NCBI GenBank assembly: GCA_029556915.1
Contig: JAKQIT010000050.1
Span: forward strand, 1-64,000
DNA length: 64,000 bases
Direction of reading: 5' to 3'
Origin: Pseudomonadota bacterium
GTDB lineage: Bacteria; Pseudomonadota; Gammaproteobacteria; Burkholderiales; Methylophilaceae
Position numbers and translations under genes: made by a program. How positions within the stretch are numbered: position 1 is the first letter of the stretch; the number at the start of each line of letters is the position of its first letter. Below the pieces are notes generated by a model that was given only the letters and a program-made list of their open reading frames with translations, was not told the DNA's origin and did not search any database. Positions 1-8,476 of the stretch are shown here, one piece after another.

Positions 1-44
1 CCCCTAATTACTCATTCAAAAAAGATTCACGTTGAATAATTATT

Positions 45-116
45 GATGGCTACTTTCAAATAATAACAGGTGGCTCCTTTGAAAAAATTCTAGGTGGCTC
101 TTTTCACTGAAATACT
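45..116. repeat. Three imperfect 24-bp direct repeats
   Basis: Units start exactly at 45, 69 and 93, each opening with a variant of GGTGGCTCCTTTGA followed by AT-rich sequence. The exact 24-bp spacing is seen directly. Such arrays occur at the ends of IS21-family elements and as plasmid or phage iterons; a replication initiator gene lies 600 bp away, so both readings are open. The window edge prevents a decision. Confidence 0.55.
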
Positions 117-166
117 CATTAAGTCTCAGAATCGTTAAATCATTGATGGTTTTTTGAGTAAGTAAG

Positions 167-640
167 CTAAATAACACACACACCATCATGACACTCAACT
201 GTTGGCTCTATAAATGTTGGATACCTATTACAATCGGCATCGTAGGTGAATGCTCGGTCGCCGAGTCGATTATTCAAGTCAAAATCAGCAACCCTATGTT
301 TAAGACTACGTTCTAATGCAGAATTTACGGATGACATGGCACCAAGTACTCCAATAGCTGCTTTCATGCGGCTAGAGGAGGGTTCTCGTAAGTCACACAT
401 GATTTCCTGCAACGTTTCCACAGCGGTTAGTGCAGTGGCGTTCATCTTCTTAGCTATTTCTTCCAGCCCAGATGATGCAATAGCATTTAATTTAGCCTCA
501 AACTCTGGGAGTTTCTGCCAACGGTAGATTGTCATCGTTGAAACTTCCAGCTTTGCCGCTACTTGATAGGCTGGGGTGCCTACAGCTAACAACTGCACTG
601 CATTAAGTTGCCTAGCTTTCAGAGACCTATCATTCTTCAT
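167..640 (-). CDS. Helix-turn-helix protein, phage terminase small subunit-like
   Basis: 157 aa. The N-terminal half (about residues 8-50) reads as a phage-type HTH: a KARQLNAVQLLAVG opening, a short turn, then VSTMTIYRWQKLPEFEAKL, the pattern of phBC6A51-type and terminase small subunit DNA-binding domains. The rest is helical and unrecognised, ending with a Cys/His-containing tail. Start ATG has a GAGGTGG ribosome-binding site. It is the last visible gene of the integrated element and is transcribed in the same direction as rep and int. No large terminase is visible, so a regulatory role in the element is as likely as packaging. Confidence 0.55.
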   Translation of the reverse strand: MKNDRSLKARQLNAVQLLAVGTPAYQVAAKLEVSTMTIYRWQKLPEFEAKLNAIASSGLEEIAKKMNATALTAVETLQEIMCDLREPSSSRMKAAIGVLGAMSSVNSALERSLKHRVADFDLNNRLGDRAFTYDADCNRYPTFIEPTVECHDGVCVI

Positions 641-689
641 ATAACCACCTCACATTATTTAACATTAGCTAACATTCTCGCGGGGAAAC

Positions 690-1628
690 TTATACAACGC
701 TACCAACACAATTCATTTTGAACATCATCAGCATTTCTCGGTGAGACTCCCAAAATAATTCAGGTTGCCACCATGGCACTGTATTTTCTTGAAGTACGGC
801 AAACATCTTTTTGCGTGCGTGCTTGTTCTTCACTGAGCCAACCAATCCTAACTCTTTTATGTGGTTTGCAATTTGGGGATTGTTAAACTCATCTGCAGCT
901 GATTGCAACTGGTTTATATCTACGACTAATACGTTACCGAACGGATTAAATAGGTAATGCTCAACGAGGTCTTGGAATCTAATGTCGTTGCGGTTAATTC
1001 TGGCTTCTATTCGGACAAGTTTGCCTTCGACTTCCTGCTCTTGGGCTTTGTCGTACATGGTGGTTACGTTGGAGGCTCCGCGCCTACCAAGGTACGTAGT
1101 GCCTTTGTAGTTTGTAGTAGCCCTGCGGCTATCGTCTACCATTAGTAGGTTAGATAAATCTTCGCCAACGGCGTCCACGTAGAACTCAGCATGTGACACA
1201 ACGGTTTTGGAATACAGCTCTGGGTATCCGTGATTGAAAAATAAATCCAGCCAACTGAATAGTTCAGAAAATTGTTTGGGGGATAGTTTGCTGGGATTTA
1301 ACTCAAGATTGATAACACCTGTACCAAAACAGAACCCAAGCGTGAATATGCACATTAAACCACCACCATTAAAAAATACATGGTAGCGTTTCAAGTCTTT
1401 GTTTTTTGTATTGATGACGTGGTGCTTAAAGTTATCCACCACCATATTTTTTATGTAATGCATTGCTGAGACAAACTCAGCTTTTTCGAATTCATATTGA
1501 GCTATTTGATTGACTGTTACTGGGTTTAATAAATCACCCTTTAACTTCTTTGGGTAAGGTAAGGCTAAAACTAGTCTATCTAGTCCTACCTCTACATTTA
1601 CATCTCCTACTACCATCTCTACTTTCAT
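690..1628 (-). CDS. Replication initiation protein, Rep_trans / phage Rep type
   Basis: 312 aa. The centre carries the signature of rolling-circle initiators of the Rep_trans/filamentous-phage type: TTYLGRRGASNVTTMYDK at about 178-194, followed by VRIEARI at 205-211, and an upstream HAEFYVDA strand at 146-153. The catalytic tyrosine cannot be assigned with certainty. Start ATG is preceded by AAGGATTAGAG. Such proteins nick the element's origin for replication or transfer of the excised circle. Context (integrase, excisionase-like HTH) fits a small integrative element or a filamentous-phage-related satellite; no coat, secretion or mobilisation genes are visible inside the window. Confidence 0.65.
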   Translation of the reverse strand: MKVEMVVGDVNVEVGLDRLVLALPYPKKLKGDLLNPVTVNQIAQYEFEKAEFVSAMHYIKNMVVDNFKHHVINTKNKDLKRYHVFFNGGGLMCIFTLGFCFGTGVINLELNPSKLSPKQFSELFSWLDLFFNHGYPELYSKTVVSHAEFYVDAVGEDLSNLLMVDDSRRATTNYKGTTYLGRRGASNVTTMYDKAQEQEVEGKLVRIEARINRNDIRFQDLVEHYLFNPFGNVLVVDINQLQSAADEFNNPQIANHIKELGLVGSVKNKHARKKMFAVLQENTVPWWQPELFWESHREMLMMFKMNCVGSVV

Positions 1629-1678
1629 CTCTAATCCTTTGTTGTATTTAGTGTTTTTACTTAGGCTGGGTTAATCAA

Positions 1679-1703
1679 GTGCATGCGTGCGTACACGTGC
1701 GCG
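1679..1703. other. 25-nt alternating purine-pyrimidine tract upstream of rep
   Basis: A perfectly alternating purine/pyrimidine run made only of GT, GC, AT and AC steps lies in the 77-nt gap between the AlpA-like gene and the rep gene. Such tracts can adopt Z-DNA and contain short palindromes. Its place directly in front of the initiator gene makes it a candidate regulatory site or replication origin component; that role is inference only. Confidence 0.35.
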
Positions 1704-1705
1704 AG

Positions 1706-1903
1706 TTAAGTAACCTTAGAGTTTTGTATGAATTCGTCTAGGTCAGACTTCCTGTAACGAACGGCTTTACCTACTCGAAAGTAGGGTAGAACAAATGTTT
1801 TGGTGCTAGCCCAATTTGCTAGTGTTGAAGCAGAAACACCAAGGTATTGGGCTGCCTCTTTGCGTGTTAGCAAAGTTGCATTGGGAATAATATTTGAAAG
1901 CAC
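1706..1903 (-). CDS. AlpA/excisionase-like helix-turn-helix protein
   Basis: 65 aa. Reads as a MerR-like excisionase HTH: LLTRKEAAQYLGVSASTLANW (about 11-31) followed by a wing, FRVGKAVRYRKSDLDEFI (about 42-59). This is the usual form of AlpA, Xis and HTH_17 proteins that bend DNA at att sites or control excision. Start is GTG at 1903, preceded by AAGGAG seven bases upstream. It lies between rep and the integrase module of the same element, so it probably directs excision or activates element genes. Confidence 0.7.
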   Translation of the reverse strand: MLSNIIPNATLLTRKEAAQYLGVSASTLANWASTKTFVLPYFRVGKAVRYRKSDLDEFIQNSKVT

Positions 1904-2026
1904 GAGACTTCTCCTTATTTAAGAAGGTGTTCCTAAAATTGCTTAATGTGGTTATTTATAAAGTCAGTTATTGCTATCTCTCTAAGCAGCATTTGCTTTT
2001 AAAATAGCGCACCATATTTAAATTTT

Positions 2027-2323
2027 TTATGGGATTTCCTTACCTGATAACCAAGCACCGTATCGAGAGACATCAATCAGCACTGAGCGGGTACCTTTGC
2101 GTCTGATGATTGCACCAAATTCTTCAAGACCATTTCCTGCTATGAGACCGCCTTTGGAATTGAATCTATTTTCAGATTTAAATATTTGTGCGCGGATTGT
2201 TGCTGGAGTTAGGCTTGCCATAGGAAAAAACGTTGGCAAATTGTTGATAGTAGATAGTATTGGTAGTGCTTTTTCCACCAAAAATTGATTAGATACCGAT
2301 TGTTTTAGTAGTTCGTTAGTCAT
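2027..2323 (-). CDS. Small DNA-binding-like protein of the integrative element
   Basis: 98 aa from the chosen start. An ATG five codons upstream (2338) is possible, but the GAGG at nine bases before the ATG at 2323 favours the shorter form. The C-terminal part (LIAGNGLEEFGAIIRRKGTRSVLIDVSRYGAWLSG) ends like an excisionase wing ('-VLID..RY..WL'), so DNA binding is plausible, but I do not recognise the family. It sits between two other element genes on the same strand. Confidence 0.5.
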   Translation of the reverse strand: MTNELLKQSVSNQFLVEKALPILSTINNLPTFFPMASLTPATIRAQIFKSENRFNSKGGLIAGNGLEEFGAIIRRKGTRSVLIDVSRYGAWLSGKEIP

Positions 2324-2406
2324 GTAGTTTATCCTCATTTAATGCTGTTAATTCAGCACTTATGAGGACAATAACTCTCTAACCAACCCTCCCCGCAACC
2401 CTAATG

Positions 2407-2429
2407 CCCTCACTGATTTTATGTGAGGG
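2407..2429. repeat. Perfect 7-bp inverted repeat downstream of the int operon
   Basis: CCCTCAC at 2407-2413 and GTGAGGG at 2423-2429 around a 9-nt AT-rich loop. On the minus strand it follows the stop of the gene at 2452 without a T-run, so it is either a weak terminator or an operator in front of the 98-aa protein gene. Confidence 0.45.
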
Positions 2430-2451
2430 TTATGAATGAGGGCGGATGATA

Positions 2452-3285
2452 CTAAGCGTCAATTATTTTAGAATCATCTCGAAGCCTTTGCCATGCAGTG
2501 TCAAATATGCTTTTTGAAGAAAATAATGAGTGTGTTAATAACACATCGCGGCACATTTTTTTTACACCTGACATGCCATTTTTAGCGACAGGTAATTCAG
2601 TGGGAGTATATCCAGAATCTAACAGCCAATTAATAATTGCAGTTTCTTGTTGACTCTGCACGGGGATTTTTTTTAGATTACTCTTGGCATTATTAGCAAG
2701 GGTATTATTTTCAACAATCTTGTCCACTACTACGTCCAAATCAAATTTGGCTACAAATTCTATGAATTCATTTAAACGTATGTATGTATTTTTAAGTGCG
2801 GTAAGCACTGTTGGTTTTTGCACTGGTAAGTAGGTGAGGTTGTCGTAAACAACTACTTCATTATTTAGAATGGCATTTTTAAGAGCATTCCTATGCTTGT
2901 CTGCCACTATTTTCAATACGGTATTACTACAGGGTAGCAGCTTCCACTTTAGAGTATATTCTTCAAAAGCTTTTTCGTGCTGCTCCCAATCTGACAATGT
3001 AATATCTATGAGTTCGCCACCTTTCATTAATGGCAGTAACCCAGATAGCCCACATAAATGATTTAAATACTCCCAATCACTGTCAGTTAGAGGCTCTTGT
3101 GGAGTTGATGCGCATTCAAGCCCTGCATCGTTGTAAGTCTCTGAGGAAATATCTCTTTTTAGAATAGCAGTAATTTTGACAACAGAGGCTTGTTCTGCTG
3201 GGATGATTGCGTCAGCTATTAACCAAGGTATTTCTTCAGTCATAACACTAGTGCTATTTACTGGCAAAGTAATCGTATGTTTCAT
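2452..3285 (-). CDS. Hypothetical protein translationally coupled to the integrase
   Basis: 277 aa. The open frame extends 52 codons further upstream inside the integrase gene, but the ATG at 3285 overlaps the integrase TGA as ATGA and is preceded by GGGGGTGG, so coupling decides the start. The protein has no membrane segment or familiar motif. The last 65 residues (INWLLDSGYTPTELPV, then a KKMCRDVLL helix and FDTAWQRLRDDSKI) look like a compact helical domain, possibly DNA-binding. Its coupling to int suggests a partner in integration or excision; that is inference. Confidence 0.55.
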   Translation of the reverse strand: MKHTITLPVNSTSVMTEEIPWLIADAIIPAEQASVVKITAILKRDISSETYNDAGLECASTPQEPLTDSDWEYLNHLCGLSGLLPLMKGGELIDITLSDWEQHEKAFEEYTLKWKLLPCSNTVLKIVADKHRNALKNAILNNEVVVYDNLTYLPVQKPTVLTALKNTYIRLNEFIEFVAKFDLDVVVDKIVENNTLANNAKSNLKKIPVQSQQETAIINWLLDSGYTPTELPVAKNGMSGVKKMCRDVLLTHSLFSSKSIFDTAWQRLRDDSKIIDA

Positions 3286-4388
3286 GCCACCCCCAACTTT
3301 TGCGCTAGTGCTATACCAATATCTGATGCACGGTCTGGTGCGAGGTGTGCATAGCGAGTGACCATTGCCATGGTGCGGTGACCAAGTATCTTCGATATTT
3401 CCAACGGGGAAACTCCACTCATCATAAGATAGGATGCGCAAGTATGCCGTAAGTCATGCCAGTGAAAATCCGTAATATTCGCTTCACTTAAGGCAGAGAT
3501 AAAAGGCTTCCGTAGATGGAGAAATGCTGATTTCTTTGCTAGATGTGTCGGTGGAAATATCCTGTCATCTGTGAGCTTTCGTAATTTAGAGCGTTCTTGA
3601 AGTAGGATTAAAGCTTCACCTACAAGCGGCATCACTTTAGCATCATCATTTTTAGTTGTGCCAGCATACAGTGTGGCCCTCCCAGCCTTAAGGTCAATTT
3701 GCCCCCAGCGAAGGCTCATTACTTCAGATTGGCGTCCACCTGTAGTGAGTGACAGCAGAACTGCAAGATATAGCTCAGGATTTTTGCGGCACGCTGTAAG
3801 GAAACGTGGCAGTTCATCAGAATCAAGAAAACGGACTCTGCCTTTGCTCTCGGTAAGTTTAGTAACTCGTTCTAGCGGGTTTCTTTCTAGCCAGCCAAGT
3901 TCTTTAACGCCATGCGAGCAAGCGCTTGAGAGTGCAGCTAGAAACCGATTGGTAGTAGCACCACTACGTTTCTTTTCAAGTGCTACTTTAGTTACAGTTC
4001 CATCCACCCCTCGTTTTCGCACAGTTAGATTTTCATCCAACAATTTTTCACGCCCTTGAGCAACAAGTGCTGGAGTTATATCTTTTAGTAATTTTTCACC
4101 ATAGCTTTGTCTCCACCAATCAAGACGAGCCTTCATCTCGTTTGCGGATTTAAGTTTAGTGTGTGCAGGGCTCTTTTCGTACTCGTCTAGTAATTCGCAT
4201 AATGTGTGCATCTTACTAGCACCGAAGTGACGACCAGCTTTAATGTCTGCCTCTGTTTTTTGAGCCCATTCACTTGCATCTGTTTTACGAGTAAAGGTTG
4301 CACTTTCAGGGGGATGGCCTTTAAGTCGTATCTTGACCCGATAGCCTATTTTCCCATCATCGTTTTTACGTTTTTCAATAGTTGCCAT
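3282..4388 (-). CDS. Tyrosine recombinase, site-specific integrase
   Basis: 368 aa, full length for phage-type integrases. An N-terminal Arm/SAM-like region is followed by the catalytic domain with all expected residues: Arg219 (TGGRQSEVMSLRW), Lys246 in TKNDD, His311 and Arg314 in HDLRHT, His337 in LGHRT and the nucleophile Tyr346 in TRYAHL. The gene starts 230 bp from the 3' end of tRNA-Met and reads away from it, the classic arrangement for an element integrated into a tRNA 3' end. It is followed by a gene with a 4-nt ATGA overlap. Catalytic set intact, so it is probably functional. Confidence 0.93.
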   Translation of the reverse strand: MATIEKRKNDDGKIGYRVKIRLKGHPPESATFTRKTDASEWAQKTEADIKAGRHFGASKMHTLCELLDEYEKSPAHTKLKSANEMKARLDWWRQSYGEKLLKDITPALVAQGREKLLDENLTVRKRGVDGTVTKVALEKKRSGATTNRFLAALSSACSHGVKELGWLERNPLERVTKLTESKGRVRFLDSDELPRFLTACRKNPELYLAVLLSLTTGGRQSEVMSLRWGQIDLKAGRATLYAGTTKNDDAKVMPLVGEALILLQERSKLRKLTDDRIFPPTHLAKKSAFLHLRKPFISALSEANITDFHWHDLRHTCASYLMMSGVSPLEISKILGHRTMAMVTRYAHLAPDRASDIGIALAQKLGVA

Positions 4389-4579
4389 TTGTGCTCACAG
4401 AATAAACCAACATACACAGACAAGTTCTAGAGTAATCAATAGCAGACTACAACTAAGAGTTATCTGTAATTGGATATGCCTTAATATTAACTAGAAAATC
4501 AATTGGTGGGTGAAATTTTGTTTGGCGTACTTGGAGGAGCTTTGATATTCTCAAATGTCCCGCCAGTGTCCCATGTGAG

Positions 4580-4613
4580 AAAAATAAAAGGGCCCACATC
4601 TCTGTGAGCCCTG
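4580..4613 (-). terminator. Rho-independent terminator of tRNA-Met
   Basis: On the minus strand an imperfect stem, AGGGCTCACA pairing with TGTGGGCCCT around a short loop, is followed by TTTTATTTTT. It lies a few bases beyond the tRNA 3' end. Confidence 0.75.
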
Positions 4614-4620
4614 TATATAT

Positions 4621-4697
4621 TGGTGGTGAAAGAGGGACTTGAACCCTCGACCCCAGGATTATGAATCCTGTGCTCTAACCAGCTGAGCTACATCACC
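4621..4697 (-). tRNA. tRNA-Met (CAT)
   Basis: 77 nt including an encoded CCA. Cloverleaf is clear: D arm GCTCAGCTGGTTAGAGC, anticodon stem CAGGA/TCCTG with loop TTCATAA (anticodon CAT), T arm GAGGG/CCCTC with TTCAAGT. The body resembles elongator tRNA-Met rather than the initiator. The acceptor stem has a T-T mismatch at 6:67 and a G-T pair at 7:66, on the side facing the integrated element; the 3' end is probably the attachment site. Confidence 0.9.
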
Positions 4698-4760
4698 ATT
4701 TAAACTTAAGCCGCGCATTATAGGGTTTTGGCGGCGCGATGTCAAAATTATTCAGCGCAA

Positions 4761-5846
4761 TTAAACGTTAAATCTAAAGTGCATCACATCGCCATCTTGC
4801 ACAATATATTCTTTGCCTTCTAGGCGCATTTTGCCAGCTTCTTTGCTGCCTTGTTCACCTTTGTTTTTCACGTATTCATCGTATGCAATCACTTCTGCGC
4901 GAATAAAGCCACGCTCAAAATCCGTATGAATCACACCCGCGGCTTGTGGTGCAGTCGCGCCTTTTTTCACTGTCCAAGCGCGTACTTCTTGCACGCCAGC
5001 GGTGAAGTAAGTTTGCAGGCCGAGTAAGTCATATGCAGCGCGAATCACGCGGTTTAAGCCCGGTTCATCTTGGCCAAGCTCACTTAAAAATAGCAATTTA
5101 TCTTCTTCATCCAGCTCTGAAATTTCGCCTTCAATTTTGGCGCAAATAGTCACAACTGGCGCACTTTCAGCTTTGCCCAGTGCCAGCACTTTGTCCAAGT
5201 GTGGGTTGTTTTCAAAGCCTTTTTCGTCCACGTTGGCTAAATACATCACGGGTTTAACGGTAATTAAGCAAAGCGGTTTTAGTAATTGCAATTCTTCAGC
5301 ATCTAAGCCTAGAGTACGCACGGCTTTGGCTTGGTCTAAGCAGGGCACTAATTTTTCTAACACTTTAATCAGCGCAATCGCGTCTTTATCGCCACTTTTG
5401 GCTTTTTTACCTTCTCGCTGCATGGTTTTTTCAACGGTTTCCATATCAGCCAGCGCAAGTTCGGTGTTAATCACTTCAATATCAGAAAGTGGGTCAATTT
5501 TATTGGCAACGTGAATCACATTAGCGTCTTCAAAACAGCGTACCACGTGCGCAATCGCGTCAGTTTCACGAATATTAGCTAAAAACTTATTACCTAGCCC
5601 TTCGCCTTTTGAGGCGCCAGCTACCAAGCCAGCAATGTCAACAAACTCAACAATTGCAGGTTGCACGCGTTGCGGTTTTACAATATCAATCAGCGGCTGC
5701 ATGCGTGGGTCAGGCACTTCTACAATGCCAACGTTGGGCTCAATGGTGCAAAAAGGGTAGTTTTCAGCCGCAATGCCTGCCTTAGTGATGGCGTTAAATA
5801 GCGTTGATTTTCCTACGTTGGGGAGTCCTACAATGCCGCATTTCAT
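4761..5846 (-). CDS. ychF: Redox-regulated/ribosome-associated GTPase YchF
   Basis: 361 aa, close to the usual 363. G1 motif [14 protein letters not shown] at residues 7-20, switch and G3 [10 protein letters not shown], adenine-accepting G4 variant typical of Obg-YchF (NVDE at about 205), and a C-terminal TGS domain starting near 278 with TYFTAG and ending [10 protein letters not shown]...HFRFNV. YchF is a universally conserved P-loop NTPase that prefers ATP and associates with ribosomes. It follows pth on the same strand, the common proteobacterial pair. Confidence 0.96.
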   Translation of the reverse strand: MKCGIVGLPNVGKSTLFNAITKAGIAAENYPFCTIEPNVGIVEVPDPRMQPLIDIVKPQRVQPAIVEFVDIAGLVAGASKGEGLGNKFLANIRETDAIAHVVRCFEDANVIHVANKIDPLSDIEVINTELALADMETVEKTMQREGKKAKSGDKDAIALIKVLEKLVPCLDQAKAVRTLGLDAEELQLLKPLCLITVKPVMYLANVDEKGFENNPHLDKVLALGKAESAPVVTICAKIEGEISELDEEDKLLFLSELGQDEPGLNRVIRAAYDLLGLQTYFTAGVQEVRAWTVKKGATAPQAAGVIHTDFERGFIRAEVIAYDEYVKNKGEQGSKEAGKMRLEGKEYIVQDGDVMHFRFNV

Positions 5847-5888
5847 ATCATTCCAATCATCTTTTACGCAATTTCTGCGTTTTTTAAG

Positions 5889-6464
5889 TTATTTCTTTGT
5901 ATGCAATTTTAACATTGCGTTGTCAAACTCACCTGCGATTAAAAAGTTGAGCAACTTGGTACTTTCGAATAGGCTATCGTCTATGGCGGTTTGCTCATCT
6001 TTTAGTGGCGGTTTAAGTACAAAATTTACCACTTCGCTCTTATCACCCGGGTGGCCAATGCCTACGCGAAGCCGCCAATAATCCGCCGTGCCAAGCGTGC
6101 TATGAATATCTTTTAAGCCATTATGGCCGCCATGCCCGCCACCAAATTTCAACTTAATGCTGCCAGCGGGTAAATCAAGTTCATCGTGAATTACTAATAT
6201 TTCTGCTGGGCTGATTTTGTAGTAATTGGCTAGCGCTGCAACTGCTTTGCCGCTTAAGTTCATAAATGTGCTGGGTTTGAGTAGCCATTTATCTTGTGTT
6301 GCATTTAGTTTGCCTGTAATACCAAACATTTTTGCATCTAAGGCTAATTTGCTGTTTGTAGCGGCTGCAACGGCATCAATCCACCAAAAACCTGCGTTAT
6401 GGCGTGTGCGCTCATATTTTTCGCCAGGGTTTCCTAACCCTACAAATAGTTTAATTCCGCTCAT
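5889..6464 (-). CDS. pth: Peptidyl-tRNA hydrolase
   Basis: 191 aa. Hydrolyses peptidyl-tRNA released from stalled ribosomes. Shows the family core [19 protein letters not shown] with the catalytic His in RHNAGF, the FMNLSG strand, HDELDLP with the catalytic Asp, and the [10 protein letters not shown] glycine-rich loop. It lies between rplY and ychF on the same strand; a terminator separates it from rplY, so it may have its own promoter. Confidence 0.97.
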   Translation of the reverse strand: MSGIKLFVGLGNPGEKYERTRHNAGFWWIDAVAAATNSKLALDAKMFGITGKLNATQDKWLLKPSTFMNLSGKAVAALANYYKISPAEILVIHDELDLPAGSIKLKFGGGHGGHNGLKDIHSTLGTADYWRLRVGIGHPGDKSEVVNFVLKPPLKDEQTAIDDSLFESTKLLNFLIAGEFDNAMLKLHTKK

Positions 6465-6481
6465 CTATCACATATTACCAA

Positions 6482-6516
6482 TAAAAAACGCGCACTTCAT
6501 TAATAAAGTGCGCGTT
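6482..6516 (-). terminator. Terminator after rplY
   Basis: ACGCGCACTT pairs with AAGTGCGCGT around an AT loop; on the minus strand the stem is followed by TTTTTTAT. It lies in the 72-bp gap between rplY and pth. Confidence 0.8.
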
Positions 6517-6536
6517 AATATGCTCAAGCTCTAAAA

Positions 6537-7154
6537 TTAAGCAGCTGGTGTTTCAGCACTTGCTTCAGCAGCATCTGCTACGCCACCGCGCGTTTTAGCA
6601 ATAGATGCTACAGCAGCATCATCACCATGGGCTAATTTTACAAACTCAACACCTTTTTGCAATTTGATTTCAGATAAGTGAATTGACTGACCCATTTCAA
6701 GTTTAGCCACATCAACTTCAATAAACTCAGGTAAATCTTTTGCCAAGCAACTTACGTCTGCTTCAGTTAAAACGTGCGCCACAATACCGCCGCCCAATTT
6801 TACACCTGGGGCAATGTCCGCATTGATAAAGTGGAAAGGCACTTTAACGTGGATTTTTTCTGTGGCAGAAACACGTTGAAAATCAATGTGTTGAATTGTA
6901 TTGCGCACTGGGTGCATTTGGAAATCACGTAACAATACATTTTGTTTTTTGCCGTCTAAGTTTAAGCTCAACACTGAAGCGTGAAAAGATTCGTGACGGA
7001 ATTGCATAAATAAATCTTTAGCGTTCACTTCAATGGTGATTGCCTCAGCACCACCACCATACACCACACCAGGCACGCTGCCTGCGCGACGAAGACGGCG
7101 GCTCGCACCCGTACCTTTAGCGTCACGTTTTACTGCATTAATTTCAATCGTCAT
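6537..7154 (-). CDS. rplY: 50S ribosomal protein L25, Ctc form
   Basis: 205 aa, the long two-domain form. Residues 1-95 are the 5S rRNA-binding L25 domain (GTGASRRLRRAGSVPGVVYGG near the N-terminus, FQMHPVRNTIQHIDFQRV at about 79-96) and the remainder is the Ctc beta domain, ending in an Ala-rich tail. Start ATG follows an AGGAG-like site (TTAGGAGTAATAAA on the minus strand). Lies between prs and pth, the usual betaproteobacterial order. Confidence 0.95.
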   Translation of the reverse strand: MTIEINAVKRDAKGTGASRRLRRAGSVPGVVYGGGAEAITIEVNAKDLFMQFRHESFHASVLSLNLDGKKQNVLLRDFQMHPVRNTIQHIDFQRVSATEKIHVKVPFHFINADIAPGVKLGGGIVAHVLTEADVSCLAKDLPEFIEVDVAKLEMGQSIHLSEIKLQKGVEFVKLAHGDDAAVASIAKTRGGVADAAEASAETPAA

Positions 7155-7243
7155 TTTATTACTCCTAAAACTGTTATTTCAAATAACAGGTACTACACTA
7201 AAAACTGCCTTCCGCGACCAGAAAACAGGGTTAAAAATTTTTA

Positions 7244-7348
7244 AAATGGTTAAATAAGTGAATAATCACTAGAAAGCTAGCCGAAGACAGTACGTTTAGT
7301 ACGGCAAGGCGAAGCTGACAACGTGAGTGTTGCTTTATTTAACCATTT
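7244..7348. repeat. 105-bp structured element with 14-bp perfect terminal inverted repeats
   Basis: AAATGGTTAAATAA at 7244-7257 is matched exactly by its complement at 7335-7348, which overlaps the prs stop codon. The interior contains another hairpin, GTACGTTTAGTAC (about 7290-7302), flanked by GCCGAAGAC/AGGCGAAGC. It lacks a proper terminator T-run, though AT-rich sequence follows. It looks like a short non-coding mobile or REP-like unit lying between prs and rplY. Confidence 0.6.
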
Positions 7349-8303
7349 AATCCATAAATAAAGAGGATACAGAATCTTCCCTACTAATTCTACGAATAGT
7401 CTCTGCCAGTAAGCCTGCAGCACTCAGTTGGCGAATTTTTTTGCAATTGGCTGATTCGTCAGCAAATGCGATGGTGTTGGTTACCACCAACTCATCTAAC
7501 TCAGATTGCGCGATGCGTGCTGCTGCGCCACCTGATAATACTGGGTGTGTTGCATAAGCAATCACTTTTTTAGCGCCATGCTGTTTTAAGGCTGCGGCCG
7601 CTTCACATAATGTGTTAGCGGTGTCCACCATGTCATCCATAATGACACAAGTGCGGCCAGCAACGTCGCCAATAATGTTCATGACTTTAGCTACATTCGG
7701 TTTAGGGCGACGCTTATCAATAATCGCTAAGTCGGCATTAAGCTGTTTAGCAGCTGCACGAGCACGTACCACACCACCCACATCAGGCGAAACCACCATT
7801 AAATCTTCATGTTTTTGTTTAAGCAAATCATCTAGCAAAATAGGCGTTGCGTAAATATTATCGACAGGAATATCAAAAAAACCTTGAATTTGGTCTGAGT
7901 GCAAATCCATCGTTAATACACGATTAACGCCTACGCCAGTGAGCATATTAGCCACAACTTTGGCCGTAATCGCTACACGCGCAGAGCGTGGGCGGCGATC
8001 TTGCCGAGAGTAGCCAAAATAAGGGATAGCCGCTGTAATGCGGCCAGCAGATGAGCGACGCAATGCATCTACCATGACCATGACTTCCATTAGGCTGTCA
8101 TTGGTTGGGTGGCTGGTAGATTGCAGCACAAATACATCACGGCCACGCACATTTTCGAGAAGCTCTACTGTGGTTTCACCATCAGAAAATGTGCCTACAT
8201 GCGCGCGACCAAGCTCCATGCCAAGATGCGCCGCTACTTCTTGCGCAAGTGCGGGGTTGGCGGTGCCGGTAAAAACCATCATTTTGTCACTAGACCTAGA
8301 CAT
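7347..8303 (-). CDS. prs: Ribose-phosphate pyrophosphokinase
   Basis: 318 aa. Makes PRPP from ribose 5-phosphate and ATP for purine, pyrimidine, histidine and NAD synthesis. The frame is open a further 44 codons upstream, but that part reads through tRNA-Gln; the ATG at 8303 ([17 protein letters not shown]) is the family start. Visible motifs: [15 protein letters not shown] (ATP/metal region), SPDVGG, and the PRPP loop [16 protein letters not shown]. Downstream of tRNA-Gln and ispE, upstream of rplY. Confidence 0.97.
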   Translation of the reverse strand: MSRSSDKMMVFTGTANPALAQEVAAHLGMELGRAHVGTFSDGETTVELLENVRGRDVFVLQSTSHPTNDSLMEVMVMVDALRRSSAGRITAAIPYFGYSRQDRRPRSARVAITAKVVANMLTGVGVNRVLTMDLHSDQIQGFFDIPVDNIYATPILLDDLLKQKHEDLMVVSPDVGGVVRARAAAKQLNADLAIIDKRRPKPNVAKVMNIIGDVAGRTCVIMDDMVDTANTLCEAAAALKQHGAKKVIAYATHPVLSGGAAARIAQSELDELVVTNTIAFADESANCKKIRQLSAAGLLAETIRRISREDSVSSLFMD

Positions 8304-8392
8304 GGCTGATTCTCTAATTGTGCTTGGCTTTATTGTAAAAAATAAAAGCGCGTAAATCAAAAATCTACACGCTTCTTTGTTTAATTCAAATC

Positions 8393-8469
8393 TGGCTGGG
8401 GAGGAAGGATTCGAACCTTCGCATGCCGGAATCAAAATCCGGTGCCTTAACCAGCTTGGCGACTCCCCA
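8393..8469 (-). tRNA. tRNA-Gln (TTG)
   Basis: 77 nt with encoded CCA. Acceptor TGGGGAG pairs with CTCCCCA, D arm GCCAAGCTGGTTAAGGC, anticodon stem CCGGA/TCCGG with loop TTTTGAT (anticodon TTG), T arm GAAGG/CCTTC. Sits between ispE and prs in their direction of transcription, the standard betaproteobacterial arrangement. Confidence 0.95.
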
Positions 8470-8476
8470 ATATTTT

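Noticed and set aside
3286-3441. Longer start for the gene at 2452
   Set aside because: These 52 codons lie inside the integrase gene in another frame; the ATGA overlap at 3282-3285 with a good ribosome site is the better start.
8304-8435. Upstream extension of the prs reading frame
   Set aside because: The extra 44 codons translate the tRNA-Gln gene; the family start is the ATG at 8303.
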